DNA of 57,939 nt from Limnothrix sp. RL_2_0 (GCA_012033055.1 JAAUPR010000011.1:1-57939), one strand, 5' to 3'; positions 29,241-38,689 are shown, numbered from the stretch's first letter. The notes: generated from the sequence alone by a model not told the origin. A program made the numbers and translations.

Positions 29241-30842
29241 GTGGCAGATTCTTCTAAAAAATCCCGTTCCCTCGCTGGCATTGCAAGCATTGTTGCCCTC
29301 GCTACGCTCATTAGTAAGGTATTTGGTTTGGTCAGGGAACAGGCGATCGCCCGGGCATTCGGGGTGGGGCCAGTGGTCAACGCCTACGCCTACGCCTACA
29401 TCATTCCGGGATTTCTGTTGATTTTGTTGGGCGGCATTAACGGGCCATTTCACAGCGCCTTGGTCAGTGTTTTATCAAAGCGAAAAGAAGACGAAGATAC
29501 TGCGCCATTAGTTGAGACCGTTTCCACCATTGTCACCATCGGTTTAATTGTGGTGGCGATCGCCCTGATCGTATTTGCCAGCGTCTTTATCGATTTACTC
29601 GCGCCGGGTTTGGACGCAGAAGTCCGCAGTTTAGCCATTCTCCAACTGCAAATTATGGCTCCCCTCGCTGTCTTCGCCGGTCTAATCGGTATTGGTTTCG
29701 GCGTATTGAATGCTTCCGATCAATATTGGCTCCCCGGCATTAGCCCTCTATTTTCCAGCCTCGGCATTGTCATCGGTGTCGGGAGTTTAATCTGGCTTTT
29801 TGGCGAACAGGCTGGTGCTCCAGAATATATGCGCATCGGCGGCTTGGTGCTCGCAGGAACGACGTTGCTTGGCGGAATTTTGCAATGGGTTGCCCAGCTT
29901 TTTGCCCAGTGGCGATCGGGTTTAGGCACATTAAAACCAAGGTTTAACATTAATACTCCCGGTGTTAAAGACGTACTGAAGGTTTTGCTCCCGGCAACGC
30001 TCTCTTCAGGAATGCTACATATCAATGTCTACACCGATATGTTTTTCGCGTCGTACATCGAGAGTGCGGCGGCAGCGATGCGCTATGCCAATTTCATTGT
30101 GCTGACACCGTTGGGCATTATTTCCAACATGATTTTGGTTCCCCTGTTGCCTGTTTTTTCGAGGTTAGCCGCGCCGGAAAATTGGGATGAATTGAAACGA
30201 CGCATTCGCCAAGGATTGTTACTGTCAGCCCTATCGATGTTGCCTTTGAGCGCCATTTTTATTTCTCAGGCAAAAACGATTATTCGCATCATTTATGAGT
30301 ACAACGCCTTTGCAGCGGATGCGACTTTGATTGTAGCTCCGGTTCTTATGGCCTATGGCGTGGGGATGTTTTTCTATCTTGGACGTGATGTATTGGTGCG
30401 GGTGTTTTATGGTCTGGGGGATGGGGTTACGCCATCACGCATCAGTGTCGGCAATATTTTTCTGAATGCGATTTTAGATTTTGTACTGGTAAATGCTTTT
30501 AAAACGCCGGGTTTAGTCTTTGCCACGATTGGGGTAAATGTCGTCTCAATGGTCATCATGCTCTTTTTGTTGAGCCGTAGGTTAGATGGTTTGCCCTTGG
30601 GGGAATGGGGTTTAAATTTGCTGGGTTTAACTGGAGCCGCAACAGTGGCAGGCTTTGCGAGTTGGGGGATATCCCTCGGTGTGGAATCTCTGAGTTTTGG
30701 GCAAAATCTCTATATGCAAGGGGTTGAGTTAATGGTGGCGATCGCCGTTTCCCTCATCATATTCTTTAGCCTAGCAACCCTACTCAAACTACCAGAACTC
30801 GATATCCTGTGGCGACGGGTACAAGCAAAACTAGGTCGCTAA
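29241..30842 (+). CDS. murJ: Lipid II flippase MurJ (MviN)
   Basis: 533 residues with about 14 membrane helices of the MOP superfamily. It begins SLAGIASIVALATLISKVFGLVREQ-like (family motif SKxxGxxRE) and contains the GPFHSALVSVL segment after the second helix. It moves lipid II across the inner membrane for peptidoglycan assembly. The start codon is GTG at 29241. Confidence 0.93.
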   Translation: MADSSKKSRSLAGIASIVALATLISKVFGLVREQAIARAFGVGPVVNAYAYAYIIPGFLLILLGGINGPFHSALVSVLSKRKEDEDTAPLVETVSTIVTIGLIVVAIALIVFASVFIDLLAPGLDAEVRSLAILQLQIMAPLAVFAGLIGIGFGVLNASDQYWLPGISPLFSSLGIVIGVGSLIWLFGEQAGAPEYMRIGGLVLAGTTLLGGILQWVAQLFAQWRSGLGTLKPRFNINTPGVKDVLKVLLPATLSSGMLHINVYTDMFFASYIESAAAAMRYANFIVLTPLGIISNMILVPLLPVFSRLAAPENWDELKRRIRQGLLLSALSMLPLSAIFISQAKTIIRIIYEYNAFAADATLIVAPVLMAYGVGMFFYLGRDVLVRVFYGLGDGVTPSRISVGNIFLNAILDFVLVNAFKTPGLVFATIGVNVVSMVIMLFLLSRRLDGLPLGEWGLNLLGLTGAATVAGFASWGISLGVESLSFGQNLYMQGVELMVAIAVSLIIFFSLATLLKLPELDILWRRVQAKLGR

Positions 30843-30861
30843 AATTTAGGTGACTAAAATT

Positions 30862-31743
30862 CTAAAACTGACTCTGATTCGTTTGGCGAGAAAGATACAG
30901 ATTGAACAACGACAAAATAAAAATCACGAGAAAAAGGACTAAACCGATGGTGCAAGCGTAGCTAATCTCTAGATTTTGAAACGCCTGTTCGTAGAGATAA
31001 TAGACCACCGTTTTCGAGGAATTTAAAGGCCCCCCTTGGGTCATCACAAAAATTTCTTCAAAGACTTTTGTCGCCGAAATCGCCGAGATTACCGACACCA
31101 ACAAAATATAGGGACGCATCAACGGCACAGTGATATCGAGATGTTTTCGCCAACCGTCGGAGCCATCCAAAGAAGCAGCCTCATAAAGTTCGGGGGAAAT
31201 GCCCTGCAAACCCGCTAAATAGATCACCATGTAATAACCCAAACCTTTCCAAATGGTCACGAGCATCACACTCCAAATTGCCAGTTTTGGGTCGGTCAAC
31301 CACGGAATACCATCACCCAAACCCATTTGTTTTAAAAGCTGATTAAAAAAGCCATTGGAGGCGTACAAAGCTTTCCACGCGATACCCGCCACCACCAACG
31401 ACACAATTACCGGAGTATAAAATGCGGCTCGAAACCAAGTAATCCCCCGTAATGTTTGGTTTACAAGAATCGCCAATCCCAACGACAAACTGACCAAAAT
31501 CGGTACGACTCCCGCCAAATACAACACGGTATTACCGAGGGTTTTCCAGAACAATTCATCTTTCATCAAAATCGAAAAGTTTTTCAAACCGACCCATTGG
31601 GGCGCTTGGGTTAAGTCGTATTGATATTCGGTGAAGCTGAGGTAAAAGGCTTGGAGGGCAGGCAAACCTACTGTTAAACCGAGGATCAACAGCGCAGGAA
31701 ATAAGAATAGATAGGGTGTGGCAAGGGAAAGCTTGGGCTTCAT
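30862..31743 (-). CDS. Sugar ABC transporter permease (MalF/LacF type)
   Basis: 293 residues with six membrane helices and the EAA loop EAASLDGSDGWRKHLDITVP that contacts the ATPase. A C-terminal MTQGGPLNSSKTVVYYLYEQAF segment is typical of carbohydrate-uptake permeases of the MalF family. Its binding protein, second permease and ATPase genes are not in this window, so the substrate is unknown. Confidence 0.9.
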   Translation of the reverse strand: MKPKLSLATPYLFLFPALLILGLTVGLPALQAFYLSFTEYQYDLTQAPQWVGLKNFSILMKDELFWKTLGNTVLYLAGVVPILVSLSLGLAILVNQTLRGITWFRAAFYTPVIVSLVVAGIAWKALYASNGFFNQLLKQMGLGDGIPWLTDPKLAIWSVMLVTIWKGLGYYMVIYLAGLQGISPELYEAASLDGSDGWRKHLDITVPLMRPYILLVSVISAISATKVFEEIFVMTQGGPLNSSKTVVYYLYEQAFQNLEISYACTIGLVLFLVIFILSLFNLYLSRQTNQSQF

Positions 31744-31969
31744 GGTTTAGCCGAAATCGGAAATTAGGTTGGCTGTATTTTAGATGAATTGAGTCTTGAT
31801 CAAGTGAAAATGGCGATCGCCAAATATTGATAATCAAAAATTTCCTAGCTTAAGTTATGGAAAAATTAAGGCAGTGAAGACACAACAAAGATTTGTTCAG
31901 AGCTTCATTGAATTTGTTAAGCTGGAATCGAAACAAAGGAATTTTGGACTAGGCTGAGCAAAAAATTTT

Positions 31970-32284
31970 ATGGCTCGTGCAAATCGCAAATTTTTTAAGA
32001 CTTTATATCGCAAAGAACCGATTTCGAGCTTTTTGGTGGTAATGGGCTTGATGGAAGTGATAATTGGCGGTGCGGATGAGCAATGGAGTTTATTTTCTTT
32101 AGGGCTAGGTCTTGTGCTGGGGGCAATGGTGGTGCGGTCATCGCAGTTGCATAAACGCCAACAGGAAGCAAAAAAAATGATGCCCCGTCGCTATTTGCCG
32201 CCCGGAGGAGTACCCCAACCTTTACCGCGCCTCGTGAACGATCAATCCCCTAGTAAAAATGACTCTGTGTTTAAAAATTGGTGA
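31970..32284 (+). CDS. Small membrane protein of unknown function
   Basis: 104 residues with two hydrophobic stretches (about 18-34 and 42-58) and a basic C-terminal half (HKRQQEAKKMMPRRYLPPGG). It appears cyanobacterium-specific. Its 3' end overlaps the start of the MerR gene by 26 bases, implying co-transcription. Confidence 0.65.
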   Translation: MARANRKFFKTLYRKEPISSFLVVMGLMEVIIGGADEQWSLFSLGLGLVLGAMVVRSSQLHKRQQEAKKMMPRRYLPPGGVPQPLPRLVNDQSPSKNDSVFKNW

Positions 32285-32669
32285 GGTGGCAACTCGAAGT
32301 GGACTGCCTGTTAAGACGATCCGTTATTATGCTGATCTGCAACTTTTGGACTCGGCAATGGGGCGATCGCCAAACGGATATCGCATTTTTACGGCGGATG
32401 TTTTTAATCGATTAGCTTTTATTAAACGCGCCCAATCCCTCGGTCTGAGTTTGCAAGAAATTGGCGAAATTTTAGGCATTCATGATCAAGGCACACTGCC
32501 CTGCGGAGTAGTCAAACAGCGATTAATTGAAAAAGTCAATCACATTAATTCACAAATTTCGGAGCTGGTAACGTTAAAGGCTGAGTTACAAGGTATTCTG
32601 TCTGGTTGGCAAGATTTTCCAACACCGGATAGCTCGCGACCAACGATCTGTCCTAACTTACAACCATGA
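32259..32669 (+). CDS. MerR family transcriptional regulator
   Basis: 136 residues: N-terminal MerR helix-turn-helix (KIGEVATRSGLPVKTIRYYADLQLL) with the wing PNGYRIFTADVFNRL, then a dimerisation coiled coil. Two cysteines, in GTLPCG (about residue 86) and the C-terminal ICPNLQP, lie where metal-sensing members place ligands, so a metal or thiol signal is possible. Its stop overlaps the eda start by 4 bases (ATGA). Confidence 0.88.
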   Translation: MTLCLKIGEVATRSGLPVKTIRYYADLQLLDSAMGRSPNGYRIFTADVFNRLAFIKRAQSLGLSLQEIGEILGIHDQGTLPCGVVKQRLIEKVNHINSQISELVTLKAELQGILSGWQDFPTPDSSRPTICPNLQP

Positions 32670-33361
32670 CTCCCCTCCAAACTCTTTGGTTTGCACAACT
32701 GAAACAGCACCGGGCGATCGCCGTTATTCGGTCAAACCATTGGCAAACTGGCTTAAAAATGGCGGAAACTGCCATCGCTGGCGGCCTGCGACTCATCGAA
32801 ATCACATGGAATAGTGATCAACCAGATCGGCTAATCACCTTACTCCGCGACAGATTTCCCCATTGTCACATCGGCACAGGGACGATTTTAAACCCACAGG
32901 ATCTACACAGGGCGATCGCCGCCGGAGCAGAATTCGCCTTTAGTCCCCACAGCGATCCGCAGCTAGTCGAGATTGCCCACAGCGCAGGGATTCCCATGGT
33001 ACTCGGTGCGATGACCCCCACCGAAATTGTGCAAGCATGGGGTGCTGGTAGCGACGGCGTTAAAGTTTTCCCCATAAAATCGGTAGGCGGAACCCAGTTT
33101 ATACAATGCTTACAAGCCCCCCTCGGTCACATTCCCCTGATTCCCACTGGCGGCGTGACTCTCGAAAATAGTCCAGATTTCATCCAAGCCGGGGCGATCG
33201 CCGTCGGTTTATCCAGTAGCCTCTTCCCCCCCACCGACCTAGCACAAAACAATTGGGCTGCACTGATCACCCATATTCACCAACATCACCCCCGTCACTG
33301 GTCATCCGTCATAAAAAAACGATCACCCACAAAACAGGCGATCGCCACTATCTCTAACTAA
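32666..33361 (+). CDS. eda: 2-keto-3-deoxy-6-phosphogluconate (KDPG) aldolase
   Basis: 231 residues. Eda splits KDPG to pyruvate and glyceraldehyde 3-phosphate, the last step of the Entner-Doudoroff route; it can also act on related 2-keto-4-hydroxy acids. Catalytic residues match the E. coli enzyme in position: E45 in LIEITWNS and Schiff-base K133 in GVKVFPIKS. The phosphate loop GTGTILNP and C-terminal PTGGVTLEN are present. The edd partner is not in the window. Translational coupling to the MerR gene is suggested by the ATGA overlap. Confidence 0.9.
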   Translation: MTPLQTLWFAQLKQHRAIAVIRSNHWQTGLKMAETAIAGGLRLIEITWNSDQPDRLITLLRDRFPHCHIGTGTILNPQDLHRAIAAGAEFAFSPHSDPQLVEIAHSAGIPMVLGAMTPTEIVQAWGAGSDGVKVFPIKSVGGTQFIQCLQAPLGHIPLIPTGGVTLENSPDFIQAGAIAVGLSSSLFPPTDLAQNNWAALITHIHQHHPRHWSSVIKKRSPTKQAIATISN

Positions 33362-33392
33362 CAAAAAATCAACAACCGAAGACCTAGACTGT

Positions 33393-33779
33393 TTACTCCT
33401 CGTCGTCAGCCCCGACCTGCTTTAGATGAATGTGCTTTCGACCAAGGGAAATTTCAAACTCATCACCGGGCTGCAAACCCATTTTCTTGGTGTAAGCAGA
33501 ACCAATCAAAAGATTGCCATTAGACTGAACACTAATCCGGTAAGTCGCAGCACGACCACCTCGACCTTGAGCACTCGTATTACTATCTAGCTCAACACCT
33601 TCTGCTTCGATGAGAGCATTATAGAACTTCATCATGTTGACCCGCTCAACACCATTTTTCGTAACCGTGTAATACCCGCACTCTCTCGCTTTTTCTTCCT
33701 TACTGTGATTTTCTAATGCTTTGACTTTCGTCAACAAAGAATCACCAGTTAAAGGTTCAATTTTAGTTTTTGTAGCCAT
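33393..33779 (-). CDS. cyAbrB transcriptional regulator (Sll0822/cyAbrB2-like)
   Basis: 128 residues. cyAbrB proteins are cyanobacterium-specific DNA-binding regulators of carbon/nitrogen balance, hydrogenase and other genes. The N-terminal part has ECGYYTVTKNGVERVNMMKF; the C-terminal AbrB-like domain has GNLLIGSAYTKKMGLQPGDE and LGRKHIHLKQ. Wording of both parts is closer in my memory to Sll0822 (cyAbrB2) than Sll0359. Divergent from the Rrf2 gene. Confidence 0.88.
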   Translation of the reverse strand: MATKTKIEPLTGDSLLTKVKALENHSKEEKARECGYYTVTKNGVERVNMMKFYNALIEAEGVELDSNTSAQGRGGRAATYRISVQSNGNLLIGSAYTKKMGLQPGDEFEISLGRKHIHLKQVGADDEE

Positions 33780-33948
33780 TTACTTATTATCAACGAATGA
33801 CGATAGACTGGAACTATATAGGAAACCAGATTAATTCATTTCAGAATTACTAGGCATCTTTATATTTCCAAGAAACATATTTCCTGCTTATATAGTACAG
33901 TATTCTTTCTAAAAATTAGCGTTCAGATACTTTTTTTCTAGGAGAAAC

Positions 33949-33977
33949 TGTAGAGAAATAACTAAAGTCTTTCTACA
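33949..33977. promoter_or_regulatory. Candidate operator before the Rrf2 gene
   Basis: An imperfect inverted repeat, TGTAGAGAAA ... TTTCTACA, ends 10 bases before the ATG at 33988. Rrf2 proteins commonly autoregulate through such sites. No experimental support; position and symmetry are the only evidence. Confidence 0.3.
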
Positions 33978-33987
33978 ATTTTCTGTT

Positions 33988-34431
33988 ATGAAGCTCACCA
34001 CAAGGGGACATTATAGTGTGAAAGCTTTACTTGATATTAGTTTGCAACCAAACTATGGGCCGACTTCAGTAAAGGCGATCGCTAAACGTCAAAATTTACC
34101 CGCACCCTATCTAGAAAAATTACTGATTGAGATGCGCCGCGCTAATATTATCCGTTCCGTACGGGGCGCCCAAGGCGGTTATCAATTAATCTCAAAACCC
34201 GAAGACATATCTCTAGGGCAAGTACTACAAGCCATCGGCGAAACCATAGAACCCTTGCCCAAACATGAACCAAATCCTGCCCAAGCCGAAGATTGGGTGA
34301 CCTTTAGCCTGTGGCAACGACTCCATGAAAAAATTCAAGAGGCTCTTTTTAGTATCACCCTCGCAGATTTATATTATGATGCCCGCAGCTGGAAAGCCGC
34401 CCAAGGAGAAGCAACAAGTTTTGTGATTTAA
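33988..34431 (+). CDS. Rrf2 family transcriptional regulator (no cluster cysteines)
   Basis: 147 residues with an Rrf2/IscR winged helix: MKLTTRGHYSVKALLDIS, the recognition helix region LPAPYLEKLLIEMRRANII and the wing VRGAQGGYQL. The protein contains no cysteine at all, so it cannot hold the Fe-S cluster used by IscR or NsrR in the usual way. It may sense another signal or act constitutively. Confidence 0.9.
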   Translation: MKLTTRGHYSVKALLDISLQPNYGPTSVKAIAKRQNLPAPYLEKLLIEMRRANIIRSVRGAQGGYQLISKPEDISLGQVLQAIGETIEPLPKHEPNPAQAEDWVTFSLWQRLHEKIQEALFSITLADLYYDARSWKAAQGEATSFVI

Positions 34432-34443
34432 GGTGTTTTACAA

Positions 34444-34830
34444 ATGCATGATTTACCCATTGCAAGTCTTCACAAAGGAGGATGCCATTGTGGTGCGGTA
34501 CGTTTTCAAGTGACAGTCAAAAAAAAGACAGCCATTGATTGCAACTGCTCAGTCTGTATTAAGAAAGGTTTCATACATCTGATTGTTCCTAAAACTGATT
34601 TTCAATTGCTAAAAGGGGCTGATATTTTAAGCGTTTATACCTTTAATACTCACCAAGCTCGTCATGTTTTTTGTCGAATTTGTGGCATTCATTCTTTTTA
34701 TTATCCCCGCTCTCATCCTAATGGTATAGATGTAAATATCCGCTGTTTGGATGATGACAGATTAGACCAATGGGAAATCGAAAAGTTCGATGGGCAAAAC
34801 TGGGAAGACAATATTACCCAAATCACTTAA
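34444..34830 (+). CDS. GFA (CENP-V) family zinc protein
   Basis: 128 residues. The zinc-binding cysteines of the family are all visible: GGCHCGAVRF, CNCSVCIKKG and FCRICGIHSFY. The family was named after glutathione-dependent formaldehyde-activating enzyme, but most members have no proven reaction. It starts 12 bases after the Rrf2 stop codon, so is likely in that operon. Confidence 0.88.
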   Translation: MHDLPIASLHKGGCHCGAVRFQVTVKKKTAIDCNCSVCIKKGFIHLIVPKTDFQLLKGADILSVYTFNTHQARHVFCRICGIHSFYYPRSHPNGIDVNIRCLDDDRLDQWEIEKFDGQNWEDNITQIT

Positions 34831-34868
34831 AATTTTCTCTCTGCTGTTATCCCAAACTTTGTTTTATT

Positions 34869-35525
34869 GTGCTGCCCAGAAGATATCAACGCATTCGCCA
34901 AACTTTAGATCGTCGCCAACCGGATTTGACGGTGATTACGGAGGATGTCCATAAGCCTCATAATTTGTCGGCGATTATTCGTACTTGTGATGCGGTGGGG
35001 GTTGCGGCGGTTCATGCGATGAATAAGGTGGTGGATGGGGAAGATTTGCCGACATTTACGCAGGTGGCTCAGGGGAGTGAAAAGTGGGTGGATCTCTATC
35101 GTCATGACACGGTGGAGGGGGCGATCGCCCAGTTACAGACCCAAGGTTTTAAGGTTTATGCGGCACACTTGAGTGATCGAGCGGTGGATTATCGGGCGGT
35201 GGATTATACCCAACCGACAGCGGTATTGATGGGGGCGGAACGCTGGGGCGTGGGTTCGGAGACGGCGGATTTGGTAGATGGTCACGTGATTATCCCGATG
35301 TTGGGCATGGTGCAATCTTTGAATGTGTCGGTGGCGGCGGCGGTTATTTTATTCGAGGCACAACGGCAACGGTTGCAGGCGGGATTTTATGATCAGCCCC
35401 GTTTAGACCCGGATATTTATCGCCAAAAAGTGTTTGAGTGGGGCTATCCAGATTTGGTGGAACATTACCGCGATCGCCAATTGCCTTACCCCGATTTAGA
35501 TGATCAAGGTCAGATCATTAAGTAG
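34869..35525 (+). CDS. trmH: tRNA (guanosine-18-2'-O)-methyltransferase TrmH
   Basis: 219 residues of the SPOUT class. GTG at 34869 gives MLPRRYQRIRQTLDRRQPDL, matching TrmH N-termini; an earlier in-frame ATG at 34770 lies inside the GFA gene and is unlikely. Motifs: HKPHNLSAIIRTCDAVGV (motif 1), LMGAERWGVG (motif 2) and IPMLGMVQSLNVSVAAAV (motif 3, forming the trefoil knot). It methylates G18 in the D-loop of tRNAs. Confidence 0.92.
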   Translation: MLPRRYQRIRQTLDRRQPDLTVITEDVHKPHNLSAIIRTCDAVGVAAVHAMNKVVDGEDLPTFTQVAQGSEKWVDLYRHDTVEGAIAQLQTQGFKVYAAHLSDRAVDYRAVDYTQPTAVLMGAERWGVGSETADLVDGHVIIPMLGMVQSLNVSVAAAVILFEAQRQRLQAGFYDQPRLDPDIYRQKVFEWGYPDLVEHYRDRQLPYPDLDDQGQIIK

Positions 35526-35584
35526 CTCATCGAGATATTGATCAATCAATTTAAACAGTCAATTCAAGCTTTAATAGTCCGGTA

Positions 35585-37210
35585 GTGGTGGCGAGAGGAT
35601 TATTGGGAGTGAATTTAAATATAGTATTGATTGCAATTTTGCTGGGGGGATTCCTTGGGGGGCAACTCTTGAGCCGTCTGGGTTTGCCGAGTTTGCTAGG
35701 GATGATTCTTGTCGGCATTGCGCTTGGTGGGGCAGGGATCAATCTACTCAATGCAAACATTGTGGAAAGTCTGGACGGACTCCGGGCGATCGCCGTGATG
35801 GTGATTCTCATGAAAGCTGGGTTAGGTCTCGATCACGAGAAACTGCGACAACAAGGATCTGTTGCTATCCGCCTCGGCATTTTGCCCGGTCTTTGTGAAA
35901 TGTTTGTGGTTGCAGCTCTGGCGGTGTGGCTATTTAACTTTAATTGGCTAACGGGTTTATTGTTAGGTTCCATTCTTGGGGCAGAATCTCCGGCGGTCAT
36001 TGTACCTGCGATGCTGAAACTGAAAACTCAAGGCTGGGGGGTAAAAAAAGGGATTCCTGATGCGATTTTGACGGGCAGTGCTTTATCCGACGCGGTGCTA
36101 TTACTCGTTTTTAGTTTGCTGCTGAACGTATTAGCCCAGAGTTCCGACACAACGCTAAATTGGTTGGCGATCGCCCAAATTCCCATCCAAGCCGTCCTCC
36201 AAATTACCCTTGGCGCAATCATCGGCTGGCTCACCGCCAAAGCCCTAATCTATCTATTGACCGCCCAAAAACTTACCCAAACCGCCCTTCAAGATGCCCT
36301 GATTGTCGCCTGTGTTGCCCTTGGCTTGATTTTAATTGCCGAACAAATCCCCTACTTTTCCGGCTATCTCGCAGTCATGTCCGTCGGCTTTTTCATTGCC
36401 CAGCTTAATCCCCCCCTCGCCCGTCACCTCCGCAGCAGTTTTAATAATTTGTGGGCGATCGCCGCCATTACCCTCTTCGTCCTCCTCGGTGCCAGCATTC
36501 AACTCAACACCCTAGAAAACAACCTACTACCCAGCATCATTCTCCTAGCCCTCAGCCTCCTATTTGGACGCAGCACCGGTTGGTGGCTATCCACCCTCGG
36601 CAGTAATTGGACAAAACGCGAAAAACTATTTTTACTCCCCGGCAATTCCGCCAAAGCAACCGTCCAAGCCGCCATCGGCGCGATTCCTCTCAGCATGGGT
36701 CTTGAACATGGGGATATTATCTTGGCGATCAGCGCCCTGTCGATCCTTGTCACCGCCCCCCTCGGTGCTTGGGCAATTCCCCTCACCGCCCCCAGACTTC
36801 TCACCAAAAATGAAGTAGACCCCACAAAAATTAATCATTTGCAAAACACCATTTTTCTAGCGGCGATCGACACATCCCCCCTCTCTATCGAAGTACTCAA
36901 AAAAACCGCCGATCTCTCACGACGCAGTAATGCCAGCGTTATCGTGCTCCACGTAATTAACCATCCCGAAAGCGAAAACCTTGCCCAACTCAAAAAAATT
37001 ACCGCCCAACATCTCCGTGATATCCCGTACAGATGGCTTAGCCCCACAGGCACTATCCCAGAGGCGATCATCGAAATTGCTCAGTCACAGCAAGTAACTG
37101 CTATTGTGATAGGGAAACAGGGCTTCGGGCAGCAACTGTTGATGGGGTCAGTATCTCAAACCGTACTCGAAACCAGTCCCATTCCAGTGACTGTGGTTGC
37201 CGCCCACTAA
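35585..37210 (+). CDS. Cation/proton antiporter with C-terminal universal-stress domain
   Basis: 541 residues. Residues 1-410 form 12 or so membrane helices of a monovalent cation:proton antiporter, including the ILGAESPAVIVPAMLKL segment. Residues about 420-541 form a Usp domain with the nucleotide-binding signature GKQGFGQQLLMGSVSQ. The Usp part may sense ATP or AMP and gate transport. Start is GTG at 35585 or 35588. The ion (Na+ or K+) cannot be decided. Confidence 0.88.
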   Translation: MVARGLLGVNLNIVLIAILLGGFLGGQLLSRLGLPSLLGMILVGIALGGAGINLLNANIVESLDGLRAIAVMVILMKAGLGLDHEKLRQQGSVAIRLGILPGLCEMFVVAALAVWLFNFNWLTGLLLGSILGAESPAVIVPAMLKLKTQGWGVKKGIPDAILTGSALSDAVLLLVFSLLLNVLAQSSDTTLNWLAIAQIPIQAVLQITLGAIIGWLTAKALIYLLTAQKLTQTALQDALIVACVALGLILIAEQIPYFSGYLAVMSVGFFIAQLNPPLARHLRSSFNNLWAIAAITLFVLLGASIQLNTLENNLLPSIILLALSLLFGRSTGWWLSTLGSNWTKREKLFLLPGNSAKATVQAAIGAIPLSMGLEHGDIILAISALSILVTAPLGAWAIPLTAPRLLTKNEVDPTKINHLQNTIFLAAIDTSPLSIEVLKKTADLSRRSNASVIVLHVINHPESENLAQLKKITAQHLRDIPYRWLSPTGTIPEAIIEIAQSQQVTAIVIGKQGFGQQLLMGSVSQTVLETSPIPVTVVAAH

Positions 37211-37307
37211 ACAAAGCCAATCCATTTTTTCCCTAAGCAAACACCATATATTTAGGAGAAAAACTTGAATATTACCCCATCAATACTTCACACATTGAGG
37301 GCCATTC

Positions 37308-38252
37308 ATGAGTAGTTCAACAGACAAAACATTTAATCCACAAAACATCCTTAAAAGCCAAAGCGTCATCTACCTTGGCATCGCTTGGTGTGTCTCCGCT
37401 TTAATATTTTTCCTGCTATTTAGCATCCGTCCCTCAGACAGCGACTACCCCCTATGGTATTCCTTCGGGACTTACATATTTGAAAGCGTACCTTTCCTTT
37501 GCGCAGCCTTCCTATGCTACCGCAACTGGAATAGTCCCCAAATTGCTAGTGGTCGTAACGTTTGGCTCGGCATCGGCTCCGGTATGATCTGTTTCTTTAT
37601 TGGGAATATCATTTTTGGCTGGTGGGAACTATATTTTGGCCTTGACCCAGAAGTGTCGCCCGCAGATTTCTTTTATCTCGCTTTTTATGTTGCCGTAGGT
37701 TGGGGTATGTTTCTTGCGGTCTTACCCCGTCGTCTTAACCTTGTCCTTTGGCAGTGGGTTGTCGTCGGTTGTATCGCCATTCTGGGTATTGCCCTTGCTG
37801 CCCTGATTACCATCGGTGCTCCCTCGGAAGTCATCGGTGAGGCGATCGCCGAAGCCGAAGCCGGAGCTACCCTCGACCTACCCGGCTGGGTCATAGGCAC
37901 AGAGAACTTTTTAGTCACCTTCGCCCGACCCGTAAACCTGTTTTACATCGTGGGCGATGTCATATTACTCATTATCGCTGCAACATTACTCCTCGCTTTT
38001 TGGGGAGGACGATTCTCCCAATCATGGCGGATGATTGCAGCCGCAACCATTGCCCTATATATCGCAGATATGGGTTTCAAATACCAAAGTACTTACTACC
38101 CCGACTACGAAAGCGGCGGCATCCTAGACATCTTCTATATCTTTAGCGGTGTGCTTTTTATGATAGGTACAGTGATGGAATACGATATCTCTAGTAGCCG
38201 TCCAGCCCGTTCTTCAGGCAGCAGAAGAAAAAGAACTCGTAGCAGTTCCTAA
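37308..38252 (+). CDS. Multi-helix membrane protein with basic tail
   Basis: 314 residues with about eight membrane helices and a short, very basic, Ser/Arg-rich C-terminal tail (SSGSRRKRTRSSS). The DPEVSPADFFYLAFYVAVGWG segment resembles the membrane sensor regions found ahead of GGDEF or kinase domains in other bacteria, but no output domain follows. Function unknown. Confidence 0.7.
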   Translation: MSSSTDKTFNPQNILKSQSVIYLGIAWCVSALIFFLLFSIRPSDSDYPLWYSFGTYIFESVPFLCAAFLCYRNWNSPQIASGRNVWLGIGSGMICFFIGNIIFGWWELYFGLDPEVSPADFFYLAFYVAVGWGMFLAVLPRRLNLVLWQWVVVGCIAILGIALAALITIGAPSEVIGEAIAEAEAGATLDLPGWVIGTENFLVTFARPVNLFYIVGDVILLIIAATLLLAFWGGRFSQSWRMIAAATIALYIADMGFKYQSTYYPDYESGGILDIFYIFSGVLFMIGTVMEYDISSSRPARSSGSRRKRTRSSS

Positions 38253-38288
38253 AGAGTACTGCCGATCCAATCCAACTTAATACCGACG

Positions 38289-38329
38289 AAAAAAAGAGTG
38301 AATCTAGACTAGATCTAAATTCACTCTTT
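38289..38329 (-). terminator. Terminator of the RRM protein gene
   Basis: A 16-bp stem with one mismatch (38293-38308 paired with 38314-38329) and a 5-base loop. On the minus strand it is followed by seven T residues (38295-38289), so it terminates the RRM gene ending at 38438. Its symmetry may also slow transcripts arriving from 38252 on the plus strand. Confidence 0.8.
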
Positions 38330-38437
38330 AACTATTTATCTAATTTATTCCACTGTCGTAGCTGCGGTTTCTCTGGTCATGAAAGGTCGAGCTATAGAGT
38401 TCGGCAGACAGATAATGATGTGCAACTCAATGAAAAC

Positions 38438-38689
38438 CTAGCGATTCTCACGGGGTCTTGCTTTGTTGACCTTCATCTGGCGTCCCATCCAGTCTGCACC
38501 GTCAAGGGAATCGATTGCCTTCTGTTCTTCGTCGTCGTTAGACATTTCTACGAAACCAAATCCACGCTTTCTCTGAGTTTCGCGATCAACAGGAAGATAG
38601 ACACGTTTTACTTCGCCGTAGTCGTTAAAGACTTCACGAAGATCGGCTTCTTCGACACTATAGTCGAGGTTTCCAACATAAATTGACAT
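38438..38689 (-). CDS. RNA-binding protein, RRM type (Rbp family)
   Basis: 83 residues, a single RRM: RNP2 IYVGNL (3-8) and RNP1 RGFGFVEM (42-49) are intact. The start at 38689 gives MSIYVGNLDY with AGGAG upstream; the longer open frame to 38731 is not conserved. It lacks the glycine-rich tail found on some cyanobacterial Rbp proteins. Members are often cold-induced and recently tied to thylakoid mRNA localisation. The leader upstream appears long. Confidence 0.92.
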   Translation of the reverse strand: MSIYVGNLDYSVEEADLREVFNDYGEVKRVYLPVDRETQRKRGFGFVEMSNDDEEQKAIDSLDGADWMGRQMKVNKARPRENR

